Shown here: positions 7,247-14,748 of the stretch, one piece after another
Position numbering within the stretch: the first letter of the stretch is position 1
Layout of the letters: the number at the start of each line of letters is the position of its first letter
NCBI GenBank assembly: GCA_022824615.1
Contig: JAJDZM010000117.1
Coordinates: forward strand, 1-38,506
Reading direction: 5' to 3'
Length of the DNA stretch: 38,506 nucleotides
From: Candidatus Binatia bacterium
GTDB taxonomy: Bacteria; Desulfobacterota; Binatia; Bin18
Notes under the pieces: model-generated
Told to the model about the DNA's origin: nothing
The model's input: only the letters and a program-made list of their open reading frames with translations
Databases searched by the model: none
Program-made: the position numbers and the translations under genes

Positions 7247-7762
7247 ATGTGGCAGAAAGACCCAACGCCGATTGTTCTTGATACCTCAGTCCTGCTCAAT
7301 TTTGTAAAGATTGGTCGCATCGCTTTACTTGGTCAGCTCGGCCTATCAGTCGTCTTACTCGATCAAGTTCTCGATGAGGTAAGAAATACGGAGCAAAGAG
7401 GTATGGTCGAAGACGCCGTGACGGCAGGTATCCTTGATTTACAAAGCGTACGTAATCCGGCGGAGGTAGCCCTATTTTCTGAACTTCGGTCAGGCGGGCG
7501 GCTTGGTGCAGGCGAATGTGCCGTCCTAGCCGTTGCTCTTACTCGGAATTGGGTCGCTGGACTTCAGGACCGAAGGGCACGAACTGAGGGTCAAAATCGA
7601 CAGAAAGGCCTAAGAATCTGTCAGACAGAGGACTTGGTACTGGTATTGCTCCAAGCTGGACATCTGACCCTCGAAGAGGCAGACGGGTTTCTTGCCGAGT
7701 GGGCGGCGAAACATCGCTTCAGGTCAAGGCTCACCAGCTTCCGTGATTTGATGCACATATGA
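7247..7762 (+). CDS. PIN-like nuclease domain protein, partner of XRE-ImmA
   Basis: A 171-residue protein with the acidic landmarks of PIN ribonucleases. They are the N-terminal VLDTSVLLNF (first Asp), a mid-protein GRLGAGECAVLAVAL (Gly-Ala-Gly-Glu, second acid) and LQDRRARTEG (third Asp in a D-x-x-A-R context). A C-terminal helical pair follows (LTLEEADGFLAEWAAKH). It starts 10 bases after the XRE-ImmA stop without a clear Shine-Dalgarno site, so translation is probably coupled. It probably acts as an RNA-cleaving effector or toxin controlled by the upstream regulator/peptidase; that functional link is inference from gene pairing. All three acids are present, so it looks catalytically intact. 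Confidence 0.8.
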   Translation: MWQKDPTPIVLDTSVLLNFVKIGRIALLGQLGLSVVLLDQVLDEVRNTEQRGMVEDAVTAGILDLQSVRNPAEVALFSELRSGGRLGAGECAVLAVALTRNWVAGLQDRRARTEGQNRQKGLRICQTEDLVLVLLQAGHLTLEEADGFLAEWAAKHRFRSRLTSFRDLMHI

Positions 7763-7813
7763 TTCTAAAAGCAAGGCAATGGAGAGGGAAAACTAACCAT
7801 TGAAAGAAATAAG

Positions 7814-8671
7814 ATGAGTGAACCATTTTACATCCTGTCCATTGATGGTGGTGGGTTCCGAGGACTCTTTGCCGCCCATCTGCTGAAACGGATGGAAGAA
7901 GAGTGGCAACTCAATTGGGGAAGCCGTTTTCGTCTAATGGCAGGCACCAGTACCGGGGCAATTTTGGCTGCTGGCTTAGCCTGTGGAAAGTCTGCCGTGC
8001 AGTTGGCTGCCTTCTACGAGGCTCACGGTAAAGCGATATTTACCCCTCGACTGCGTTCCCGTCTTGATCTCTTAAAGCTCTTCACGAGTCGGTATCCGAA
8101 TAATAAACTCCAGAGGCTCCTTGAGGGAATATTGGGTAATATGACCTTGGGGCAAGTTGAAATTCCACTCATCCTACCTTCTGTTGATATAGGCAACGGT
8201 TGTGTACATGTCTTCAAATCGAAATACCATGACGCCTTCGTCCGGGATCCGAATGTACGAGTGTCGGATGCCGTCCTAGCATCCTGTTCCGCTCCAACTT
8301 ATTTTGACCCCGTCGTCGTTGCTGAGAAGTATCAACTTGTTGACGGTGGCCTCTGGGCCAACAATCCGTCCCTCATTGCAGCTATTGACGCCCACTATCG
8401 GCTTAAAATCCCACTTGAAAAAATGCGAGTGCTCTCGATCGGTACTGGCAAGAGCAAGGTATTTTACCCACGGAGCCAAAGCAAATGGAAAGACCGTTTG
8501 CTTGGTAGTTGGCAAGGTTGGGGCCTTCTGACTCGCTGGCAGCGTAGCAAGTTCATCGACCTGATCTTTAACCTCCAGTCTGACAATGCTCACAACATGC
8601 TCTGCCTACTGATGGGTGAGAGTCCGATCAATTCGAGGCAAGTTCTTCGGTTGACTTTCGAGGCAGAGTAG
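7814..8671 (+). CDS. capV: CapV-like patatin phospholipase, CBASS effector (ended early by an amber codon)
   Basis: A patatin-fold phospholipase with the full catalytic set: the oxyanion-hole motif DGGGFRG (about 11-17), nucleophile elbow G-T-S-T-G (44-48, Ser46) and the dyad D-G-G (177-179, Asp177). In CBASS such proteins are activated by a cyclic dinucleotide made by the neighbouring CD-NTase and degrade inner-membrane phospholipids, killing the infected cell. The frame stops at TAG 8669-8671 after 285 residues, in the middle of a typical C-terminal segment (RLTFEAE). The same frame continues with 38 sensible codons to TAA at 8788. The product is therefore either a truncated effector, a decayed allele or a readthrough product. 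The start ATG follows a weak GAAAG purine stretch. The catalytic core is complete, so activity may survive. Confidence 0.88.
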   Translation: MSEPFYILSIDGGGFRGLFAAHLLKRMEEEWQLNWGSRFRLMAGTSTGAILAAGLACGKSAVQLAAFYEAHGKAIFTPRLRSRLDLLKLFTSRYPNNKLQRLLEGILGNMTLGQVEIPLILPSVDIGNGCVHVFKSKYHDAFVRDPNVRVSDAVLASCSAPTYFDPVVVAEKYQLVDGGLWANNPSLIAAIDAHYRLKIPLEKMRVLSIGTGKSKVFYPRSQSKWKDRLLGSWQGWGLLTRWQRSKFIDLIFNLQSDNAHNMLCLLMGESPINSRQVLRLTFEAE

Positions 8672-8788
8672 CCATTGCCTTTGGATGCCGTCCGAAAGCG
8701 AGACGACTGGGTCACCAAGGCGGACCACCTCTTTACTCACAAATCCCCAAAAATTGCCGAGTTTCTCTCCATCGAAAGGAGCCCGTAA
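8672..8788 (+). pseudogene. In-frame C-terminal extension of capV beyond the amber codon
   Basis: The 38 codons after TAG 8669-8671 stay in frame to TAA 8786-8788. They translate to PLPLDAVRKRDDW, then VTKADHLFTHKSPKIAEFL and a short tail. This reads like the natural C-terminus of patatin effectors: a plPLD turn, an AD...F(T) helix start and a terminal IxxFL helix. With it the protein would be 324 positions, closer to usual CapV length. It indicates one nonsense change in an otherwise intact gene, or a sequencing error. Confidence 0.65.
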
Positions 8789-8908
8789 TAATGAACGAAT
8801 TTTGATTGCTCCCTCCCATTTATTCCTGTCAGCAGTCCTTAGAAGGATTGGTGGATAGATTAATCGCAAGAGAATCACGAGCATACGATAACCAGGAGAT
8901 CATAAGAC

Positions 8909-9883
8909 ATGAAACACGCTCAATTCTTTAACGACTTTCTCAACGATGAAGTAAATCTCAATCAATCTCGTCTTGATCGCCTAAATACCAGTGTGAAGGC
9001 CGTCAACGAATTTCTGTCTCAAAACTTGGACTCTTACAAGCGGGTTGAACGCCAGGGGTCATATGCCTTGAAAACCATCATTAAACCTGTCGATGACGCC
9101 CAAGAATATGATGCTGATATCTTGCTATACATGGCGTATGACAGAGATAAAAATCCCAGGGAATACATCGACGAACTCTATCAGTGCCTTATCAAGAATA
9201 AGGTGTATGCGGAGAAGGGGCATAGGAAAACCAGATGTGTAGTCTTGGACTATGCAGGAGACTTTCACCTGGACATTGTTCCGTGCATCGCCGGAGAAGA
9301 GGACAAGCAGTACATCTGTAACAACAAGACTAATGATTTCGAGCGCACCGACGGAACAGGGTACAGAGACTGGTTTAACGACAAGACTCACGTCACACAT
9401 GGAAACCTTAAAAGGGTTGCAAAACTCTTAAAATATCTCAGAGACCACAAGGGGAATTTCACTGCGAAATCAATTCTTCTGACAACACTCGTAGGCAATA
9501 CTGTGTCTGGTGGAAATGATGGCAACCACTTCAAAAGTCTCCCCGATGCACTGAAGACCGTTTCAAATCGAATAAACGATTTCTTGCAAAACAACCCGAG
9601 AATGCCGGGAATAGCCAATCCCGCCTTACCGGAAGAAGATTTCACACGGCATTGGGACCAAAAAAAGTACGATAATTTCAGAAGGCTGTTCAATATCTAC
9701 AACGATAAGATCAACACTGCCTTTGATGCTAAAGAGCATGACGACAGTATCGAAAAGTGGCGTGACGTATTTGGAGAGAATTTTGGAAAAAAGAAAGGGC
9801 AGGGTAACAACGGTAGCGGTAGAAAATTCAGGGAAAATACTACCCCTGTCATAGTCCCGCCTAGAAAACCATACGTGCAATGA
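8909..9883 (+). CDS. CD-NTase (cGAS/DncV-like nucleotidyltransferase) of CBASS
   Basis: A 324-residue nucleotidyltransferase that in CBASS makes a cyclic di- or trinucleotide on phage infection. The core is visible: a G-S motif (QGSYALKTIIKP, Gly50-Ser51), the metal-binding D-x-D (EYDADILL, Asp68/Asp70) and the third acid in DFHLDIVP (Asp122). The helical C-terminal half holds RVAKLLKYLRDH. The last 40 residues form a flexible basic/Gly-Asn tail ending PPRKPYVQ, the kind of free tail that E2-type partners act on in type II CBASS. AGGAG precedes the ATG by 10 bases. The stop overlaps the next start (ATGA). The gene is visibly more AT-rich than the flanking restriction genes, which suggests separate acquisition. 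Confidence 0.88.
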   Translation: MKHAQFFNDFLNDEVNLNQSRLDRLNTSVKAVNEFLSQNLDSYKRVERQGSYALKTIIKPVDDAQEYDADILLYMAYDRDKNPREYIDELYQCLIKNKVYAEKGHRKTRCVVLDYAGDFHLDIVPCIAGEEDKQYICNNKTNDFERTDGTGYRDWFNDKTHVTHGNLKRVAKLLKYLRDHKGNFTAKSILLTTLVGNTVSGGNDGNHFKSLPDALKTVSNRINDFLQNNPRMPGIANPALPEEDFTRHWDQKKYDNFRRLFNIYNDKINTAFDAKEHDDSIEKWRDVFGENFGKKKGQGNNGSGRKFRENTTPVIVPPRKPYVQ

Positions 9884-10224
9884 AGCCAACAGACAGTGAT
9901 ATCGAATGGCTGAAATGCCTTTTCCCTAGCTTATGCTATAAGCCGGAGGAGCAGAAGATCGTAGGAGAACTGAGCTTCTGTGCTTGTTATGACAAGACAT
10001 CTCAGAGGGTAAAGATTGAACTTTATGGACCTGATGACTCTATCAGAAAATCGGACGGTTTTCTTTGCGATGTGTTTGAAGTCGAAATCCTTTTGGATGA
10101 TGAGTCGATCGGAGATAACGGTTGGCCTCAGGTGCATGAGGTGGGTGGCCGGTCCAAATCTATTGCGAACAAATACGGCGTGAAGATGATCGATCTGCAT
10201 TTTTTCCCCAGCAATGGGCCATGA
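9880..10224 (+). CDS. E2-like CBASS accessory protein, truncated before its catalytic cysteine
   Basis: A 114-residue product overlapping the CD-NTase stop by four bases. Its course resembles the N-terminal two thirds of bacterial E2-like proteins in short type II CBASS: IVGELSFCACYD, then FEVEILLD, then WPQVHEVGGRSKSIA and IDLHFFPSNGP. In such proteins the LH-x-x-P-x-x-G stretch is normally followed at once by Cys-Leu-Gly with the active-site Cys. Here TGA (10222-10224) comes right after Pro, and from about 10212 the DNA reads as the end of higB in another frame. The gene therefore appears cut by a deletion or recombination and should lack conjugating activity. Assignment to E2 is from pattern recognition only; the Cys residues present (12, 19, 34, 36, 63) lie outside the expected site. 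Confidence 0.6.
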   Translation: MKPTDSDIEWLKCLFPSLCYKPEEQKIVGELSFCACYDKTSQRVKIELYGPDDSIRKSDGFLCDVFEVEILLDDESIGDNGWPQVHEVGGRSKSIANKYGVKMIDLHFFPSNGP

Positions 10225-10310
10225 CTGTGAACGGACCCTGGCGGATTTGCTTTGAGTTCCGTAAGGGCGACGCCTTTAATGTCGAGATCGTTGACTACCA
10301 CAAAGGATAG
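10212..10310 (+). pseudogene. higB: C-terminal remnant of a HigB/RelE-family toxin gene
   Basis: The frame ending TAG 10308-10310 encodes QWAMTVNGPWRICFEF followed by RKGDAFNVEIVDYHKG. This is the characteristic last third of HigB toxins (W-x-x-x-V-N-x-x-W-R-I-x-F ... D-A-x-x-V-E-I-x-D-Y-H). No HigB N-terminus precedes it; upstream DNA is the E2-like gene in a different frame. Only 29 residues follow its one ATG (10221). The HigA start is 4 bases beyond the stop, the normal higBA order. The toxin is thus broken while its tail, which contains the higA ribosome binding site, is kept. Confidence 0.75.
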
Positions 10311-10314
10311 AACC

Positions 10315-10599
10315 ATGCTCCCTACTTCACATCCCGGCAGACTGCTGAAACGCGAGCTTGAGGCGCGTAACCTGAGTGCCAACAGGTTGGCACTCGCCCT
10401 TGGCGTGCCATCCGGCCGTATCACCGATATTTTGAATGGCCGCCGGTCGATTACCGCCGAGACCGCGGTTCGGCTTGGCTGTTATTTCGGCAACCGACCG
10501 GGGTTCTGGCTCGAACTCCAGAGCCAATACGACATTGCCTTGGTCGAACGAGACCGGGGAGAAGAGATAGCTAAGCAGGTGCGACCCGCCGGGACTTGA
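10315..10599 (+). CDS. higA: HigA-type antitoxin (XRE family), orphaned
   Basis: A 94-residue helix-turn-helix antitoxin. HPGRLLKRELEARNLSANRLA-like opening, then ALGVPSGRITDILNGRRSITAETAVRLGCYFGN and FWLELQSQYDI are the standard HigA/VapI hallmarks. I choose the ATG at 10315, preceded by AAAGGA in the higB remnant; a longer frame from 10252 only adds residues read from the higB tail in another frame. Its toxin partner is truncated, so it may now act only as a DNA-binding repressor or as an antitoxin against a HigB elsewhere. It separates the CBASS genes from the restriction locus. Confidence 0.85.
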   Translation: MLPTSHPGRLLKRELEARNLSANRLALALGVPSGRITDILNGRRSITAETAVRLGCYFGNRPGFWLELQSQYDIALVERDRGEEIAKQVRPAGT

Positions 10600-10672
10600 T
10601 CTCATCACTGGCCTGGGAAACGAATGACCGCCAGACCGGGAAGACGTTGCATTGAGGGTGACGGCGCCTGTT

Positions 10673-10711
10673 CCCTCGCCCCTTGGGGGAGAGGGCTAGG
10701 GAGAGGGGTGA
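10673..10711. repeat. C/G-tract dispersed repeat
   Basis: CCCTCGCCCC is followed by TTGGGGGAGAGGG and GGGAGAGGGGTG, an imperfect hairpin plus a repeated GAGAGGG unit. Short intergenic sequences of this style are common dispersed repeats in GC-rich genomes. It lies between higA and the pentapeptide gene and has no T-run, so termination is uncertain. Confidence 0.4.
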
Positions 10712-10744
10712 TTTCGAGATAAATCCTATAGTCGGCACGCTGCG

Positions 10745-12103
10745 ATGAATCTTTTTCTTATTTTCCAGTACGGCCTTGTCGGTGCGTTTGTCGTCTTATT
10801 GGGGACTTTCCTGCTTGTCATGGTCTCCGAAAGTATGGCAGGGAGTGTTTCTCAGCTTTTCGGCTTACACACGAAAAACAAAACGCTGCAATTTCTCGGC
10901 ATCGGCATGGGCGGTGTGCTACTCGCCCTGCAAGCCCTGATGTCCTACAAACGCGCCAAGGCGTTGGAGGACACCGCAAACGCGCAGGCTGAAGCTGCGA
11001 AGGCCCAGGCCAAGGCTACGGAGGAACAGGCAAAAGCCAACCAGAACACCGAGCAGGGACAACGGCAGGAACGTCTAAAAAATGCCATTGAACACCTGGG
11101 GCATGACAATGCTTCGGTGCGTTTGGGCGGGGCTTATGAACTATTCCATCTCGCTCAAGATACGAAAGACTTACGTCAGACTGTTCTGGACATCCTCTGT
11201 GCTCATATCCGCCGGACGACGGGCGAAGACGAATATCGGAGAAAGTATAAGTCAAAACCCTCCGAAGAAATTCAAAGCCTACTTACCTTGTTGTTCGTGC
11301 AGGAGCATGAGGTCTTCAAAGGGCTGCATATTAACTTGCAAGGGAGCTGGCTGGACATGGCCAATCTCAGTGGGGCACGTTTAGAGAACGCCTTTATGGT
11401 CGGTGCGTGGCTGGAAGGGGTTGATCTCAGTAAGTCGTCTCTACAAAGAGCTGACCTTAGCGATACGCACCTGCAAATGGCTAATCTTCGTGAGGCGAAC
11501 CTTCAAGGAGCCGAGCTTTCCTGGACACGTCTACAGAGGGCTAGGCTTGGCGAAGCGCAGTTACAGGGGACTAATCTTGTCATGGCGGGCCTGCAAGGGG
11601 CTGATCTGAGCCTAGCTCGGCTACAAGGGGCCAATCTTTGGAGAGCAAAGATGCAAGGGGCCGATCTGAGCGGAGCACGGCTACAAGGGGCTAATCTGCA
11701 TGCGGCAGAGATGCCGGGGGTTAGTTTGTGCGCGGCAGAAATGCAAGGGACCGTTCTGTACGGGACAAAGATGCAAGGGATCATCAGCAGTGGAAGCGAC
11801 GGATTTTTGCCTCCGTTTGAAGAGCTAATGAAAAACAGAGTTGGCGGAGGAAGTGATCTCAACGGGATTATTTTTGAAGGAGAGTTGAGCCAGGAAGACC
11901 TGGATTCCTTTACCGAATGTTTGCCCGATAAGAAGGCAAAGGAATTGCGAGAGAAGCTGAAGCCTCACATTGGCAAGCTGGCAATTCGTGAACTGCCAGA
12001 AAGCAGCCGCGCCATTACCGGGGCCTACACCGCCGAAGAAGCCGAACAATGGATTGCCGAATACAACGAGGCCATATCGGAAGTACCTGGGAACAATAAC
12101 TGA
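10745..12103 (+). CDS. Membrane-anchored pentapeptide-repeat protein
   Basis: A 452-residue protein with two N-terminal hydrophobic segments (about 5-30 and 49-66). An Ala/Gln/Glu coiled coil follows (about 75-112, with AQAEAAKAQAKATEEQAKA character), then a small helical domain (LKNAIEHLGHDNASVRLGGAYELFHLA), and about 30 pentapeptide repeats of the A(D/N)LxxA type from about 195 to 347. A C-terminal domain of about 100 residues follows, with SRAITGAYTAEEAEQWIAEYNEA. The helical stretch plus pentapeptides recurs in bacterial membrane proteins of unknown role. Its TGA overlaps the mod ATG (TGATG), so it is translationally coupled to the type III methyltransferase. That coupling makes it a candidate extra component of the restriction locus, although function is unknown. 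Confidence 0.8.
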   Translation: MNLFLIFQYGLVGAFVVLLGTFLLVMVSESMAGSVSQLFGLHTKNKTLQFLGIGMGGVLLALQALMSYKRAKALEDTANAQAEAAKAQAKATEEQAKANQNTEQGQRQERLKNAIEHLGHDNASVRLGGAYELFHLAQDTKDLRQTVLDILCAHIRRTTGEDEYRRKYKSKPSEEIQSLLTLLFVQEHEVFKGLHINLQGSWLDMANLSGARLENAFMVGAWLEGVDLSKSSLQRADLSDTHLQMANLREANLQGAELSWTRLQRARLGEAQLQGTNLVMAGLQGADLSLARLQGANLWRAKMQGADLSGARLQGANLHAAEMPGVSLCAAEMQGTVLYGTKMQGIISSGSDGFLPPFEELMKNRVGGGSDLNGIIFEGELSQEDLDSFTECLPDKKAKELREKLKPHIGKLAIRELPESSRAITGAYTAEEAEQWIAEYNEAISEVPGNNN

Positions 12104-13656
12104 TGCCCACCCTCCACTGGCTCACCCGAGACGAAGACCTCCGCACCGCCTCCCGCGTGCCGTATCGGTTATTGGAAGAAGCGCCCGACCTGTCGGCGGG
12201 AGAGCCGGACACGGGCAACATGCTCATTCAGGGTGACAATCTGGAGGCGCTCAAGGCGTTACTGCCGTTCTATGCCGGGCGGGTGAAGTGCATCTATATC
12301 GACCCGCCGTACAACACGCACTCTGCCTTTGAGCATTACGACGACAGTCTCGAACATACGCAATGGCTGGCGATGATATGGCCGCGTCTCGAACTCCTGC
12401 GTGACTTGCTGGCTGAAGACGGTTCGATCTGGGTGTCGATTGACGATAACGAAGTCCACTATCTCAAGGTTATCATGGACGAGGTGTTTGGAAGGTCAAA
12501 CTTCCTGACCTCCTTCATTTGGAAGAAAAGCTACGGTGGCGGGGCTAAAGCAAAATGGTTTGTGGGCCTTCACGAAGAAGTCCTCTGTTACACAAAAGAC
12601 CTGAGTAAATTTCCTGAAATATTCTTGCCTCCCGACCCCGATGTCGTGAGAAAGTATTACAAGTATCAGGACGAAAAATTCGTGGAGAGAGGGCCGTATC
12701 GTTTGCAGCCATTGGCAACCACGAGCATGGATGACCGTCCCAATCTTCGATACCCGATTACACTTGAGAACGGTGAGGAGATTTGGCCGGAAAAGCAGTG
12801 GCAATGGTCAAAAGAACGTTCTTATCAGGCGCTTGCAGACGGGGAACTTGTGATTTCCAGAAGAAAGGGGAAAACGGTTGTCTCTTACAAGCAATACCTC
12901 AAAGACGAGAGAGGAGAAGAAAGAAAACGTAAGCCGCAGACCATAATTGAAGGGCATTATACGCAGCACGGAACGTATCAAAGTATGGAACTGTTCGGCT
13001 TGCAAGACAAGTTCGCTTTTCCTAAGCCCGAAGGTCTCATTGAATATATCTTTGAGGCGGCCACCAACCCCGGCGACTTGGTGCTCGACTCCTTCCTCGG
13101 CTCCGGCACCACAACGGCGGTCGCCCACAAGATGGGCCGGCACTACATCGGCATTGAGATGGGTGAGCATGCGGTGACACATTGCGTGCCGCGTCTGAAC
13201 AAGGTCATAGCCGGCGAGCAGGGCGGCATCTCAAAAAGTGTCGGCTGGCAGGGCGGGGGTGGGTTCCGTTTCTACCAGCTTGGACCGCCAGTGTTTGACG
13301 AGGCGGGGCAGATTCGAGCGGACATCCGCTTTCCGGTGTTGGCTGCCCATGTCTGGTTCAGTGAAACCGGGCATCCGTGGAACGGAGGCGGGGATTCGCC
13401 CTTTCTGGGTCTGCACGACGGCCACGCCTATGCACTGCTGTACAACGGCATCCTGGGAGACAAGCGACCGAATGGCGGCAACGTGCTGACGCGGGCCACA
13501 CTTGCTACGATTCGGGAGGAGATTGAGCGCAAGCATGCGCGCTTCAACGGTCCGCTGACCGTCTATGGTGAGCAGTCGCGGCTGGCCTCTGCTACTTTGG
13601 AACGGATTGGCGTCACCTTCAAGCAAATGCCGTATGAGGTGAAGGCAAGAACATGA
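12103..13656 (+). CDS. mod: Type III restriction-modification methyltransferase (Mod), adenine-specific
   Basis: A 517-residue beta-class amino-methyltransferase. The catalytic D-P-P-Y motif is at about 67-70 (KCIYIDPPYN), and the SAM-binding motif with F-x-G-x-G-T-T is at about 327-337 (LVLDSFLGSGTTTAVA), in the motif IV before motif I order expected of Mod. The variable middle (about 140-300) is the target recognition domain and is visibly more AT-rich than the ends. Mod methylates one strand of an asymmetric site and gives specificity to Res. It starts inside the stop of the pentapeptide gene. Its last codons (FKQMPYEVKART) recur, diverged, in front of res. No defect is visible, so modification is probably functional. 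Confidence 0.92.
   Translation: MPTLHWLTRDEDLRTASRVPYRLLEEAPDLSAGEPDTGNMLIQGDNLEALKALLPFYAGRVKCIYIDPPYNTHSAFEHYDDSLEHTQWLAMIWPRLELLRDLLAEDGSIWVSIDDNEVHYLKVIMDEVFGRSNFLTSFIWKKSYGGGAKAKWFVGLHEEVLCYTKDLSKFPEIFLPPDPDVVRKYYKYQDEKFVERGPYRLQPLATTSMDDRPNLRYPITLENGEEIWPEKQWQWSKERSYQALADGELVISRRKGKTVVSYKQYLKDERGEERKRKPQTIIEGHYTQHGTYQSMELFGLQDKFAFPKPEGLIEYIFEAATNPGDLVLDSFLGSGTTTAVAHKMGRHYIGIEMGEHAVTHCVPRLNKVIAGEQGGISKSVGWQGGGGFRFYQLGPPVFDEAGQIRADIRFPVLAAHVWFSETGHPWNGGGDSPFLGLHDGHAYALLYNGILGDKRPNGGNVLTRATLATIREEIERKHARFNGPLTVYGEQSRLASATLERIGVTFKQMPYEVKART
13617..13652 (+). repeat. Mod 3'-end direct repeat, left copy
   Basis: The last 36 bases of mod before its final codon share 31 of 36 positions with 14713-14748, by direct comparison. 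The two copies lie on either side of the DUF3800 gene. Confidence 0.8.
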
Positions 13657-13715
13657 TTGGTTGACGAGTGGCAGGACAATTTGTACCTACTCATCCTCCT
13701 GCAAAACGGTTCAGC

Positions 13716-14603
13716 ATGACTTGGTTACTCTTTATTGACGAGAGCGGACACGATCACAGAACCACGCCCTATGAGGTTCGGGGCGGGTTTGCGATTCACG
13801 TTCGTTCGCTCTGGGCCTTCGTGCAGAACATGCGGCGGCTGGAGATCAATTGTTTCGGCTGCTCGTTGCACGAATACAAGAAAGAGATAAAAGGCTCTAC
13901 CTTGCTCGACCGGAAACGCTACAAATTCGCCGGACAGAGCGGACTGCTAAGCGATGCAGATAGGCGCAATCTCTGCCGGTCCTTTCTGGCCAAGGGCCTC
14001 ACGCAAGAGATACCCAGCGCGAATGAATTTACGGCCTATGGCCAAGCCTGCCTCCAGATGGCGCGAGGGACAATTGCTCTCCTGCAACAACATGAGGCCG
14101 TATTGTTGGCTTCCGCCATACCGCGAGATGTTGCCAAGCCGTCGGGCTACCGGGTCGATAACTATCTGAGGAAAGATATTGTCTTCCTGCTTGAGAGATT
14201 CTTCTACCTCCTGGAGGAAAAACGTGAACACGGCGTAATCGTCATGGACGAAACCGAGAAACGCCAAGATCGAAGATTTGTCACCAGACTGGAAAGATAC
14301 TTCACGAAAACCAGTGAAGGTCAGCATAGAACGGAGTGGATCGTACCAACTCCGTTTTTCGTCTCATCCGATATGACATACGCTATCCAAGCAGCGGATG
14401 TGTGTATCTATTGCATAAACTGGGGATTTCGTATTCCCCAGCGTCAGATGGACGCCGAGCATCGCGCCGAAATCGCTAATATGTTCGGGCGCGCCCTAGC
14501 GAGCCTTCAATTTCGCGGGCAGAGGGAGAGAAACGGCCGTATCTTCGAAACTTACGGAATCGTCTATGTCTCTGACCCATATGAAGCCAGACCGGCCCCA
14601 TAA
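13716..14603 (+). CDS. DUF3800-domain protein inserted between mod and res
   Basis: A 295-residue protein starting MTWLLFIDESGHDH, the D-E-S-G strand that opens DUF3800 proteins (RNase H-like fold, often near restriction and other defence genes). Later parts fit too: LHEYKKEIKGS, then VIVMDETEKRQDRRFVTRLERYF and DMTYAIQAADVCIYCINWGFR, a late Asp-rich helix typical of the family. The ATG at 13716 gives this family start; an upstream GTG at 13668 would add 16 unrelated residues. Family members are predicted nucleases or nucleic-acid binders without established substrate. Normal type III loci have mod and res adjacent or overlapping, so this gene is an insertion into that operon. Confidence 0.82.
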   Translation: MTWLLFIDESGHDHRTTPYEVRGGFAIHVRSLWAFVQNMRRLEINCFGCSLHEYKKEIKGSTLLDRKRYKFAGQSGLLSDADRRNLCRSFLAKGLTQEIPSANEFTAYGQACLQMARGTIALLQQHEAVLLASAIPRDVAKPSGYRVDNYLRKDIVFLLERFFYLLEEKREHGVIVMDETEKRQDRRFVTRLERYFTKTSEGQHRTEWIVPTPFFVSSDMTYAIQAADVCIYCINWGFRIPQRQMDAEHRAEIANMFGRALASLQFRGQRERNGRIFETYGIVYVSDPYEARPAP

Positions 14604-14712
14604 AAAAAGAGGCAACGCTCCGTCCGCCACTCCTGCACTTCATGTGCATGACTGCTTACGAAGCCGAGCCTCCACACCTGAAGGTAAGCTGTTGTCGCCA
14701 GACAGTCAACCT

Positions 14713-14748
14713 CTTCAAGCAGATGCCGTATGATGTGAAAACAAGGAC
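14713..14748 (+). repeat. Mod 3'-end direct repeat, right copy, supplying the res ribosome binding site
   Basis: This stretch reads LFKQMPYDVKTRT in the frame of res and matches the end of mod (TFKQMPYEVKART) at 31 of 36 bases; most differences are silent. It contains AAGGA (14743-14747), placed 8 bases before the GTG start of res. In compact type III loci the end of mod directly precedes res, so this looks like the tail of an older mod gene left behind. Confidence 0.75.

Noticed and set aside
11430-11790. CRISPR-like periodicity
   Set aside because: Repeats are 15-base and degenerate, in frame with a protein solenoid; there are no unique spacers or cas genes.
11403-11862. Alternative frames with periodic repeats on both strands in the pentapeptide gene
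   Set aside because: The period comes from the 15-base codon repeat of the pentapeptide solenoid; the true frame has TM segments, start and stop coupling with mod.
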